Shown piece by piece: positions 44,758 through 55,249 of a stretch of 64,000 bases of DNA; position 1 is the stretch's first letter, and the number at the start of each line of letters is the position of its first letter. The translations under genes were made by a program, and so were the position numbers. The DNA is taken from positions 17,109,019-17,173,018 of the forward strand of contig CM055823.1 of NCBI GenBank assembly GCA_029582265.1, read 5' to 3'. This stretch comes from Zoroaster sp. YZ-2022. Lineage: Eukaryota; Echinodermata; Asteroidea; Forcipulatida; Zoroasteridae. The notes beneath the pieces were generated by a model that was not told where the DNA came from, searched no databases, and was given only the letters and a program-made list of their open reading frames with translations.

Positions 44758-45216
44758 TCAAACAGTGCTTTTGTTCTTGGAACATGGTCGGTCCATGTAT
44801 TTGAATAAAATGATATCATTATAAGCTCCACAACCATCTATTTCTGGGGTAATTTGATTCATCATTCTTGTGAACGTACCAGGAACATTTTTCATGCCAA
44901 ACGGCATAACATTACATGCGTACAGACCATCTGGAGTTGCAAAAGCAGAAATTTCCTTAGCTCTTTCTGTCAATGGCACTTGCCAATATCCTTTCAAAAG
45001 GTCATACTTGTTTACATATTTGGCATGCCCTATTCGATCAATGCAGTCATCCAACCGTGGAATGGGATATGAATCAGTTTTTGTAACAGAATTCACTTTT
45101 CTATAATCGATGCAAAAACGTTGCGATCCATCATCTTTTGGAACTAATAAAACTGGTGAACTCCGTGGGCTTTGATTAGCCGGAGAAATTATTTCATTCT
45201 CTAACATGTATCTCAC
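44758..45216 (-). mobile_element. Ty3/Gypsy reverse-transcriptase fragment with damaged active site
   Basis: Reads RYMLENEIISPANQSPRSSP, VLLVPKDDGSQRFCIDYRKV, TKTDSYPIPRLDDCIDRIG, YVNKYDLLKGYWQVPLTERA, YACNVMPFGMKNVPGTFTRM. These are Ty3/Gypsy RT fingers and palm (VPK.DG..R.C.DYR.VN; GYWQ.PL; MPFG.KN.P.TF). The catalytic box expected as Y-x-D-D is AYNDIIL: a residue is missing and one Asp is lost. No gag, protease, RNase H, integrase or LTR is seen nearby. An isolated, dead fragment. Confidence 0.9.
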
Positions 45217-45534
45217 TTCTTGTTAATGTTGTAGTGAAGACAGATATGAATGTAGAGAGCAACTCCACCATCCTTTTTTGCAGGTACCTACCATGTTATA
45301 GGCAGGTAATATAACAGAAATGGCAGAAATGACAGAAATGACAGAAAATGTATACTTCCCAAAATTTCAACATAATTTCAAATATCAGAGATGTTCTTTT
45401 TTAGACTTCGAGCATAAAAATAAAGACATTTGATATTTTGTCTTAGCTGGAAATGAATTACAAAACTTATCTTGATGGTAATATTCACATACTAAAGGAA
45501 TATCAACATTTAGATCCATTATTGTTTCGGTAGA
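45217..45534. other. Unassigned DNA
   Basis: Contains a short GGCAGAAATGACAGAAATGA internal repeat near 45320. Nothing else recognised. Confidence 0.4.
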
Positions 45535-45759
45535 CTAGAGTTGTGATGTAAAGCTTACGACGGTTTGCACATCTCCAAGTTTGAATGATCTGGACCGCTG
45601 TTGTAGTTCGTACCGGATCATCGACGGCACCGACAAAAGGATGTAGGCGAAGTGTACTCTCTCATCACGCTGAATGACTTTGGCATGATATTCCCGGAGT
45701 TGCTTGCGTTCATCTCGTGTCTTCGGAGTGACATTGTTAGTTTTACCGAAGTGACGCAT
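45535..45759 (-). other. Coding-like frame of unknown family
   Basis: 74 codons: TPKTRDERKQLREYHAKVIQ, RDERVHFAYILLSVPSMIRY, ELQQRSRSFKLGD. The composition is protein-like (charged helical stretch, then a hydrophobic one) and richer in GC than its surroundings. I recognise no domain and see no clear splice sites. It could be a transposon ORF piece or an exon. Confidence 0.3.
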
Positions 45760-45939
45760 TCGTCCACGTAGTGGTAAAATTGCGAAGTTGGTAAAGTTTT
45801 AAAATCGCGGTTTAGATGTCATTTTAATCTCAAATATTATTAATGTTTACTTTTATTGATAGAAAGTTGAAATCTTGAATGACGCGTAGCTGTATGCGTT
45901 TTGTAGAGGAGAATAACTGTAAACAAGTAACATACTTAT

Positions 45940-46330
45940 AAACCAAACCGTCACTTCGTGAAAACTGCACATGCTGTTGTCAAGAAGTGACGTTTCCCGT
46001 GCATTAGTACATACGCGTCAACTTCGTAGAACCCACGTGTGGCGTGACCGTTTGTATCACTTTTGGAAACTTAAAAACATGCCGTTCGCATAAGATACAC
46101 GCAGTAATACATGCACAAGGCTGCAATCGGTCACTTCGTGAAAACTTAAAACCACAGTTGACTTCAATTTTATATTTAAAAAAAAATATGATTTTAATTA
46201 TAAAAAGAGATTTTTGAGAATTAAAACTTGGTGAAATGAAAGATGACATTATTTGAAGTCCAAATATTGACTGAAATCATTTTAAAAAAATACTTTTTTC
46301 GAATCCGTCACTTCGTGAAAACTGTGACGA
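45940..46330. repeat. Three spaced CGTCACTTCGTGAAAACT words (~180-base spacing)
   Basis: The words start near 45949, 46129 and 46306, so spacing is about 180 and 177 bases. Inverse versions (CGAAGTGACG, AGAAGTGACG) occur at 45748 and 45983. The rest of the ~180-base interval has diverged. It looks like an old tandem repeat in which one word is conserved. Confidence 0.6.
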
Positions 46331-46379
46331 ATATTACTTTGGAGCCCTTGTACTGGTTGTTTCTAAGATGCTTTGATGC

Positions 46380-46640
46380 ATTTTTCAAGATGAAGTTTCG
46401 ATTGCCAGAGCGTAGAAGTCTGCAGTGTATGGGTCGCGGACGGGAGCGGCTGGTGAGGTCTGCACCGCCTGTGGCCGGGCTCGATGCTGGTTTCTGTCGT
46501 CCTGGACTGCGGTGGGCGCGTTCTATTTCGATACCCTCGGCGTCTTCTATCTAGTTTCATGTGGTGAGTAAAGAATCCAGTCGGGACTTCTTCACAGATT
46601 TGGCTGCCTTCGGATCCCTTCGGTACACCGTGAATATAAC
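46380..46640. other. GC-rich island in AT-rich DNA
   Basis: The block around GGTCGCGGACGGGAGCGGCTGG to TCGATACCCTCGGCG is much more GC-rich than the rest. Both strands carry short open frames rich in Arg and Pro. No domain recognised; a GTG/GTGAGT donor-like site follows at 46564. It may be an exon, or a fragment of an element with different base composition. Confidence 0.4.
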
Positions 46641-48044
46641 ATTATTGTTTCATCGGCTCCTGTTGTGAATGTCATTGATTTTGTCTTACATTATGTCTGA
46701 TGTCTTTCAGGTTGAATTTTATCTTTTTTGTCGAGGTTTTTGGTTGATGTTTGAAACTGCTTCTCGGTGAAAGATGCAGAGTCTTTCAGGTCTTGGATGT
46801 CTTTAATATGATGTGAAGATACTTGACTTCAAGAGAACCAATTCTGGACTCGATGTTGCCGCCTGAGAAGATGATGTACAGCTTTGCATTGATGGTATTC
46901 AGCACTGCGACACAGGAACACTGGTGGCCATCTTGAACATTGTTGCTGAGACTTGGCGAAGGTGGTGTGGGTGAGTCCTTTCTTGTGCTCTGTTTCCTTC
47001 AGCTACTTTAAGATATTTTGCGGTTGGAATTATCATCCATGGTTCCAATACAATTATTACGTTTGCGGTGGTTTAGTTCAATTTCGTTGAATTTTTCGGG
47101 TAGTCTAGCCCCGTCACATGTCATCACATGCTTGTGACGGCAGTTATGATACATAAGTCATCATTACAGTGCACTGGCCATTTAATTATTATAACAGGGA
47201 TTGGGGTTAGACCTTAGAACAATGTCTATTGGTTTGACAATTCTTCATTAGGATTTTGGGTTCAATATGGGTTCTTGTTTACCCATTAGTTTACCCTGTA
47301 CAAAACATAAAGTGATGGAGACTAAGTTGCCATCACCTTTTTTCTGTTAAAAGGTTTAAAAGGTTTAGCATTTTGTTTCTTCTGTAGAAATTAAACAGGG
47401 GACATTTTCACCACAATGGTGTAGAATTGAGAACGAGATTTTTTTTTTTAATTTTCTTTTTAAAGACCACCACAACTTGAATTCTCAACCATGACTAAAC
47501 ATCAGTCAAATGATATCAATACTTTCCAAAGGAGAATGGGAATTGCAATCTGAATGCACAATGAACCTACTAAAACTCATCCCTTCAAACCACCATCCAC
47601 TTGCCATCCAAAAACTGGAAATGCGTGAAAACTACATGTCGTCATCATCGTCATCATCATCACCATTTTGAAAAAAATACATTTTGGAAAAAAATTACAA
47701 CAAACATCGACAGACAAGACTTGAGTGCATCGGAATTTTTAAAAGTTCGCTCCATAATTGTGACATAGTGTGACGAATTGTAAATTAGTTTAAAACGATT
47801 TTATTTATTGCAATTACTATATAAACATTTTTACTTTTATGATCCAAGACAACGGATCTGTATAAATGTTGCTGATTACAATTGTGTTGTATGTATAAAA
47901 TAATGACAACAGACAGCCCATTATTTTGATCGGCAAAAATGAACTATGCACTTCATCTAATTTGTTTGCAGGAGACGTAACTTCAGTCAAAAAAGAGCGG
48001 TGGCTTGATGCTGCGTGATTGAAATTAATGACATGAATACTTAC
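46641..48044. other. Unassigned DNA leading into the second LRR cluster
   Basis: There is no exon evidence up to about 47700. From 47700 the LRR-intron modules reappear (GACAGACAAGACTTGAGTGCATCG, TTTTGATCGGCAAAAATGAAC, GGTGGCTTGATGCTGCGTGATTG), matching 6140-6285 and 8300-9200. Confidence 0.45.
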
Positions 48045-48116
48045 AAGTAATTGAGACTTTGTAGACCATGAAATGTTCCGTTTTTAATTTGACTGATTTT
48101 GTTGTCGTCCAGCCGT
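48045..48116 (-). CDS. Single leucine-rich-repeat exon (intact)
   Basis: CCATCTTAG acceptor, 72 bases, GTAAGT donor on the minus strand, phase 2 (TT|A Leu split). Reads RLDDNKISQIKNGTFHGLQS then LNYL. Same architecture as 6286-6357 but differing in several residues (IKNGTFHGL for IEPGTFDGL), so it is a separate repeat rather than a recent copy. Confidence 0.75.
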
Positions 48117-48582
48117 CTAAGATGGAAAAAAGTATCGTTAAAACAAAGATCAGTAAAGTCCGTTAAATGGTTATTTTCACCAATGTTCTTGGATTTTACT
48201 TAAGAGCATACTTGAAGAAATATGATTGGTTAAAAACTGTGAAAAAAAATTCGGCCTGCAGCTCAATAGGCCTATATAGAAGAATTTCCCGAAGTAGGGT
48301 TATAACATCGTGTTAAAGTAGACACAGGCCTAAATCGGTATGGATCCATCATCGTCTCAGAATTTCCTGAAATCATACTTTTTGAAATGTTGTCATGGTA
48401 TCAAACAATTTGAACAATTTTCCTGCCTGAGCAAAAAATGCATACAAATATTTCGGTCAGCAGAAAACACGAACTTCTTACTCCCTATAATTTTGTTTCG
48501 TCGTCGGGCATACATTAATTTAAAATGAATCTTAAATTGATTATTGCTTAATTGAAATTCACGACAAGTTAGGTACATGACC

Positions 48583-48612
48583 ATCTAATGTTTTGTATTC
48601 CAGAAACCTAAG
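48583..48612 (-). pseudogene. LRR exon with internal deletion
   Basis: The minus strand has the CCCATCTTAG acceptor, then GTTTCTGGA and immediately ATACAAAACATTAGATGGTC. The ends of an LRR exon are present but the middle (NNxI..I.PG) is deleted. Confidence 0.5.
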
Positions 48613-48780
48613 ATGGGAATACGATCTAGAGTTCCAAAATTGTATTGAAACACACAACAACAATTATCCTTCCTGAGGTTTACATATTTTATAATAACAA
48701 TTTTTAAATATGAATCTCGATGGACAATACTTAAGTGTATCAATATAAAAACAGTTCGGTGGAATGCTTACAATACTTAC

Positions 48781-48852
48781 AAGTAATAGAGACTGTGTAG
48801 ATCATCAAATGTTCCGGGTTCAATTTCACTGATTGTGTTGTTGTTCAGCAAT
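48781..48852 (-). CDS. Single leucine-rich-repeat exon (intact)
   Basis: CCCATCTTAG acceptor, exactly 72 bases, GTAAGT donor, phase 2. Reads LLNNNTISEIEPGTFDDLHS then LYYL with the split Leu. About 0.66 kb upstream (on its strand) of 48045-48116. If spliced together the two give consecutive repeats in frame, which is the best evidence for a real LRR gene here. Confidence 0.75.
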
Positions 48853-49661
48853 CTAAGATGGGAAAACAAAGTAGGGTTATAATTAAAGTTTTTGCTAGTT
48901 CATCATTATAAAGGTGTGTTAAATAGAAAATAATCATCATAAATACAAGTATTTTGATCGGCTTCGTACTTCCTCTAATTTTGTTGTTTCGACATCAGTT
49001 TCAATGAAATTACAAACAATAATTTGTGGCTGGTCACTGCTTGATTGACATTTATGACAAGTACGCCTACGTGAGCTTGTATTGACAATCAAATGTTTGG
49101 GTGACAGTTTACTTATAATTATTGATGATAAGATGGGAAAACGAAGCAGGATTTAAAACATTGCAATGAAATACAAATACATTGGTTATAATTATTCATG
49201 TTCTCAGAAAGCACAGTTTCAAAATGCTGTCATGGTATATTAAACAATCTGACAAATTATCCTGCTTGAGGTTCACTTAATATCAATACAAAGTATTTAA
49301 AAGCATCGATATTAAAAAGGTTTCGGTGGCATACTACCCTCCATTGACTGTGTGTTATAGTGTACAACAATATATTACTTTTTTGAAAACAAATCTTCTC
49401 ATTAAATACAACAATTTGTTGCAAGATATTTGTTAAATACACATATATATTTATGACTGATTTTTAGTAAATGTTGCCGATTACGTTGTTTTGTACCGAG
49501 ACAATAGTGAAAATACTGAGTCATGATTTGTTTTAATTGGTAAACGTGAATTCCCCCTTTTAAAACTTTGTATAGCGACTGTCCATCGTAAATTAAGTCA
49601 AGAGAATTCGGTGACTTGATACTGCTTGATTGTAATTCATGGCATGAAAACTAACTTTTAT
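48853..49661. other. LRR-intron modules, no intact exon
   Basis: Words from other LRR introns recur (GATCGGC, TGCTTGATTGACATTTATGACAAG at 49040, GGGAAAACGAAGCAGG at 49135). The region around 49075-49135 aligns with a unit whose exon core is gone. Confidence 0.45.
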
Positions 49662-49715
49662 AACCATCAAATGATCATGTTGCAACGAACTGCTGTATGT
49701 TTATCTGCAGCTATC
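49662..49715 (-). pseudogene. Heavily decayed LRR exon
   Basis: The minus strand shows LQINIQQFV, a stop region, then SFDG, in the positions of an LRR. The donor-side motif is TTAGT, as at 42535. Only recognisable by comparison with the other units. Confidence 0.4.
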
Positions 49716-49928
49716 TGATATATTCAATATATTATACATTAAACAACTGATTTGTGAAAATACAAACTCATTAATTACTGTCAGAAGTTTTTCCTTCAAA
49801 CCTTTGTAAATATATTCACTTTTTTAGCCTATGAATGGGTATAAGCATTTACTAGGGATTCCTTAAGTTATTGTGATTCTGCCATGGGTTTATGAATGAG
49901 TGCATAGAGAAGGGTTGATTTACAAAAC

Positions 49929-50530
49929 TTGATAATTGGTCAAGAGAGCTTGCAATTTGCTAAAGTGGCTAAAATTTTAGGAATTTGGATACAAAATGAT
50001 CTTAAAGGGAATGCCCAAATTAATAATATGCTCAAGAAGGCTAATATGAAACTGTACATGCTTAGGACTTTGAAAAGATTTGGTTTTACTGTGGATGAAT
50101 TGATTGTTGTTTATTGTGGTTACATTAGACCTGTGCTCGAATATGCCAATGTTGTTTGGCATTACTGTGGATGAATTGATTGTTGTTGATTGTGGTTACA
50201 TTAGACCTGTGCTCGAATATGCCAATGTTGTTTGGCATTCAAGTATCACTGTTAAGCAAACTCAAGAAATTGAATCAGTACAAAAACGAGCATTCAAAAT
50301 TATACTGGGTTATCATTTTATGTCATATCAAGATGCATTAATAATGTGTGTAGTCTTGACTCTTTGGTCATGAGGAGGGAGGAGCAATGTTTGAAATTTG
50401 CCAAGGGTCTTAACTCTAATCCTCGTACAGCTGTCCTTATACAAGCTAAGTCTATAGTCATTGCTATATATTTCTGTAAAGTTATAAAGTTTTTTAAGTC
50501 CGTCTATTTTAAGATACAAAATTACTGAGA
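49929..50530 (+). mobile_element. LINE RT C-terminal fragment with internal 81-base tandem duplication
   Basis: Reads ESLQFAKVAKILGIWIQNDL, NMLKKANMKLYMLRTLKRFG, CGYIRPVLEYANVVWH, then QTQEIESVQKRAFKIILGYH and, in another frame, MRREEQCLKFAKGLNSN. This is the C-terminal block after the RT thumb in Jockey-group LINEs (KILG...L..L...G......Y...IRPVLEYA..VW....Q...IE.VQKRA). The piece from TTTACTGTGGATGAATTG to GTTGTTTGGCAT is repeated in tandem (about 50085-50161 and 50162-50239), duplicating the RPVLEYANVVW motif. Confidence 0.8.
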
Positions 50531-50762
50531 CTTCAAATCATTCCATTTCCTTAGGCCTATACAAAATTGTCAGAAATAAAACAACCTGGTTACTAAAAGT
50601 ATTCAAACCACGATAAATAATGCACCTTAAATTCCGAATAATTGTTTTAAATAAAAAATTTCAACTCCTTCCACTTACATCTATGTTCCGTTCTGATTAA
50701 TATTTACAAATTCACACATAAATCCAAATTATAAGGTCTACTTATTCAACGAATTTATTAAA

Positions 50763-50941
50763 GAATGTCACTAAGATATAAATGTTAAATATTGTCACCA
50801 AAACAAGTTATTTAAAAATGTCAAAAAGACATAAGTGTTAAATATTGTCACCAAGACAAGTTATTTATAAATGTCAAAAAGACATAAATGTTAAAAATTA
50901 TCACCAAGACAAGTTAATTATTATTATTATTATTATTATTA
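50763..50941. repeat. Short tandem repeat (~60-base unit, 3 copies) plus (ATT)n
   Basis: Units share AATGTCA.AAAGA.ATAA.TGTTAAA, TATTGTCACCAAGACAAGTTA. They are followed by an ATT microsatellite at about 50921-50940. Confidence 0.8.
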
Positions 50942-52440
50942 AGGGTTTATTAGAAACACACATTGTGGCCCATAGGCCAAATTAATTAAAGCAAAATACC
51001 CATTATATGAAAACTCGTCTGACCATGAAGGAGAAAAGATACCAAACTTAATTACATACATTTAAAGGTGTGAATATTTCAGTTAAAATGATATGATGGG
51101 GGAGCGGGTTTCCAAAAGTTTGAGGGGAGCCATAGCCCCCTTGGATACATTTGATTAAAGATGATTTGATGGTGTACATACATGGGTAGTGGCCCACCTG
51201 GTCAACCATCCATTACGAGATGTTTTTTGACATTTTTGCCTGCGAACCTATCTTCAGACCCCAGCAAAACCTCCAATGAAGGTATGATTGGTCCATCCTT
51301 GTTTGGGGGCAAACATATATATAAAATATAAAAGCAATCTGACCACTTGTGTGGTCACCAGATGGGCCCAAAATAGCAATAACCTACATCGGCTCAATTG
51401 TGGGTTATGGAGGACCCCATAACTTGAACAGGAGATGTTATATACTACTTTTGACAGCAGATTCTACCAGATTAGGTATCATTCACCCTGTGTAACAATT
51501 TTCAGCACAATATCTTCTCCCAATTTTCAGATATAGGCCTCTGAAAATGCCCAAAAATCACCGACGCAAGGGGGCGTGGCTATATGATTAAGGGGTCCAT
51601 ACCTCAGAAACAACTTGGGAGTTGGGAGCAACAATTTGTTGTATGTTCATTACTCTCTCATACAGGTATGTTGAAAAAAATCTGATTTGGCAAGGAATGA
51701 CCCTATTGTAAATATTTTTCCTGTGGGAAATATATACGGTAGGCCTACAAACAATTATATTTACAAAGAAAATTTACAAGACTTTTAGTTTTACATTAAA
51801 ATGAAAAAAAATACATTAGACAAAAAGATTGGTTAAAATGCTGATCTTAACACAGGAAATCCCATTATACAAACAAGAAAATAACATTGTTTCCATATAA
51901 GTAGCACAGAGCTTTGTTTCTAGTAAAGATTTTGATGAAATCATTTTTGGATAGCCTCTTGTTTTCAAGTACAATAATTCGTTTAATAATAATTCGTTTA
52001 ATAATAACACATTTAATAACACACTGTCTCTACCTGTGGAAGTTTCACTTAAATTTTGACATCTTGTTACTCAAACGTTTTTGGGGCAATTAAAAACAAG
52101 GTGATAGCATCGATGTGTTAACCGTACCCCATTATATTATTACTGTCACTGAGACAATAATGTTTGTTACCCTTGTATTTGCGAAAAATATTTTCTATAA
52201 AAATCCAAACAAGTGTTTCTAGAGTAAATAAACAAATGTTCAATCGTTTCTCCGTCTTGCTTGTACATACCACCATTGGTTATCATTGACCATTCTCATT
52301 TTAGTCAAGATATCATTCGTATGAAGAATTTGATGTCTTCAGCGAAACCAAAGATCTTTTTCTTCATGGTCTATTGTTTATGTTGATGGCTTTTTTCCAA
52401 ATATTTTTCTAATCGAGGCAACTTTGTCTAATATTGAGCT
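50942..52440. other. Unassigned DNA
   Basis: No exon or element boundary is supported. A short AATAATTCGTTTAATAAT direct repeat lies at 51970-52015. The stretch 51080-51600 is slightly richer in GC (GGGGAGCCATAGCCCCC) but without motifs. The 3' end of the LINE that follows may extend into it. Confidence 0.4.
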
Positions 52441-54000
52441 TTTGGGGCCAAACTGTTTCTGTACCAGGTGGGATGAATTTTTTCTGGCTCATACTCTTGA
52501 TCGTCTAGCATTAAGAATAACATAATGACCCGCTATAGTTTTTCCAACGTTTATAACTTTAATATTACATTTAACAGTCAATTCTTGAGGTGTTAAGAAA
52601 AAGCCATCTTTAACCACGTGTTTTAGTACCAACATTCCGCAGGGTTTTAACACTTTACTATCAAGCATTTTGTCTTTGTTGGTAATAACTGAATTATTCC
52701 ATAAAGGCGTTGCTACAACTAACATTGAGTTTCATTATACCATCCGCATTTTAAACGTTTTAATTAAATCTCAAAAAAAAAATGGGTATTTTTTCTCCCA
52801 TGCATCAGTTTAAGATTGTTAAAGACAAACCAACCAAGATGTTGATAATTTGCTTTTGGAATCCAAAAATCAAATAAATATTTCCATTTGCCTTGAGTTT
52901 TGGTATATTTTTGCAGACAGTTTAATGTTAACGCATCTATTTTGCATGTGATGTTGATTAATTCAGTTCCACCTAATTCTAGAGAGCCCCTTATAGTGTC
53001 TCTTTTGATTTTGTCTGGTTTCGATAACCAATAAATTTGCATAATAACTTTATCCATTTCTTTAGTCATGTCATTTGGACAAGAAAGAACTGAACCGTAA
53101 CAAGCTAAACTGCCTCCGTTTTTCCTTTAATAAGTCAAAAATCTTTCTTTCCATCTATTCCAAATATTCTTCATTTCGTTTATTTTCTCTGCCCAATTGT
53201 CTTCCGGCTTGATCTCATTTCCAAAATGTAGGCAGGAATTTTTATGTTTAATTTCCCATTTTTCTGTTTTTCCAAGCTCCCAACCATAAGCCATGGGTTT
53301 TCTGATTGTTGATTTTTGAACTGGATATTTCGCTGTACGTATACAAACTTTTTTCAACGGAGTGAACTCTTTATTGTCGGTAACAAAAATGTTAGTATCG
53401 TCAGCATATTGAATAATTTTAAATTTCACCTTTTGATTTGGGAGTTCAACCCCTTGATATTCTTAGTTATGTCTTATAAGATTGCCTAGGCCTTCTATAC
53501 ATATCAAATATAAAAGATAATGGACGTCCTTGTCTTATCCCTCTTATCGCTTGAAAAGGCTAAGGGAATTATTAACATTAACAGTACCATGGGATTGCTG
53601 TATAACACTTTTATCCAGTGTCCTAAACCAGACAGAACTCCCATTTTATCCTCACATAGCACATACATATAGCGCCATTCTATACGATCAAAAGCTTTTT
53701 CTTGATCATTGCTTATAATCGCCGCTTCCTTATATTGTAAATGTTCACGTAATCAATAACGTCTCTTAAAACCATTAACTTTTCTTGAATGTTCCTGCCC
53801 TGCACACCACATGTTTGATTTTCATCTGTGACAGACCGCATCAATTTGCCCAAACGTTTGGTTAGAACTTTGGATATGATTTTATAGTCAATATTGAGAA
53901 GACTGATAGGCCTAGGTCTCCAATTATTTCACTTCTTTCGCCTCTGTTCTTAAAAAAAAATAGTCTGACAACAACCTGTTCATTGAGTCTGGTAACTTAC
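52441..54000 (-). mobile_element. Tx1/L1-like LINE, RT 3' half and C-terminal region
   Basis: Order on the minus strand: EKAFDRIEWRYMY (first catalytic Asp), a GIRQG-type block after TTCAAGCGATAAGAGGGATA, IIQYADDTNIFVTDNKEFTP (YADD), KPMAYGWELGKTEKWEIKH, FGNEIKPEDNWAEKINEMKN then IWNRWKERFLTY, EMDKVIMQIYWLSKPDKIKR, then ATPLWNNSVI...KDGFFLTPQELTVKCN. YADDT.IFV with LG..I....NW..KI and PLWNN are typical of the Tx1/L1 clade. Multiple frame changes. Relatives at 5525-6110 and probably 6690-7440. Confidence 0.8.
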
Positions 54001-54009
54001 CCTTCGTGT

Positions 54010-54515
54010 GACAATACAAGGTGTATCAAAAAAAGTATACAGTCAGAAAAAGGTTTTAAAAATGAAAATTGTATTATATTCAGAAAATCTCTCTATACAC
54101 ATTGGTTGAAGATGGTCTCCTGCTTTTATTAGCATCACGATTATCGTTAGCATTTCACGCCAGAGTGAACACGGGCTACTTTCGTTAAAAACCTTAAAGT
54201 TCAAAACTGGATCAGAGTCCATGAGAGGCAAGTGTGGCATGTTCTTTGTTAATTATCAATTATTTTGGGAATTTTCTTAACCCTTAGTGATTAATGCGGA
54301 CATTGTTCCAGTCATCAATCGAATGGCCCGTTATCGTCGCCACAGAAATGGACAGTTTCAGCGCGCTTGGTGAGCACAAGATGGTGCCCCACCACATTGG
54401 AGGAGAACTGTCACAGAGCGCCTGACAGAACTTTTTGGAAACTATGTGATTGCATTGAACCGGCCCGTGGAATAGCCGCCGAGATCACCAGACTTAAAGG
54501 ACCACAGAAATAGAG
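54010..54515 (+). pseudogene. Tc1/mariner-type transposase relic
   Basis: The plus strand reads INADIVPVINRMARYRRHRN, then QRAW-stop-AQDGAPPHWRRTVTERL, TELFGNYVIALNRPVE-stop-PPRSPDLKD. DGAPPH (second catalytic Asp region) and WPPRSPDL (third catalytic region) are hallmarks of mariner/Tc1 DDE transposases. Two Trp codons have become stops (TGA, TAG). A GGTGTATCAAAAAAAG sequence at 54020 resembles a terminal repeat. Truncated and dead. Confidence 0.75.
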
Positions 54516-55249
54516 ACGTAAATGCCATGGAGATACTAAAATATGGTATTTTTAATGATAAAAAACAAATAGGTCATTGATTTTTAGCGAGCTACTTATA
54601 ATTTGAAGCTTTTCCGAAGAGAATGTCGGTGCCGATTAACACGCCCCTAAAAGGGGCCATTTGCACTGCAACCTGAACGTCTCTATGTGTGACGTCCCGT
54701 AGAGAAGAAGGCTTGCTTCCGGGAACGCCAGCCACGTACATATAACAACAGCGTACGCGTTCATTCACATGCCTGCGCTTATTGCCCACGCTGGAAAATA
54801 ACATAGAAATGGCTGAATCGTCGTCAGATGAAATTGTGATACTTTACTGACGTAATAAGTAACTAATAAACTATCTAATGTGTAATTTTTGTTCACCAAA
54901 CTGCCATCTTTTTGAAGAAATCGATCATTTAGTGACCACTCGGTTGAAAAATAATCGAAAATATCAAAATACGAAGGTCGCAAAAAAGCACCGTTGGTGT
55001 TCATTGCCGCCAACCGGAAAATCTAGTCACAGCTTTCATCATCGAATTCTTCTAAAAGTTGTTAAAATTTATGTTATTTTAGTCTAACGTTAAAGTGTAT
55101 TTTTTCATGTATGATTTGTGAATTACGCCGTATATTTATTGTTAACGATGTCCAAAACACAACATGGCGGCGCACACAGTAGCCTACATACATGTAGATC
55201 GGACATGTCAGATCTGACTTAACGTTAGTTACTTGTCTGTTCTCACGTT
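54516..55249. other. Unassigned DNA
   Basis: Two overlapping minus-strand frames (54592-54804, 54765-55013) have no motif I can name. The sequence includes ACAACATGGCGGCGCAC at 55160 (antisense context unclear). No splice-supported exon. Confidence 0.4.

Noticed and set aside
46243..46560. 103-codon plus-strand frame in the GC-rich island as a protein
   Set aside because: The opposite strand is equally open and no family motif is present. Kept only as a composition anomaly.
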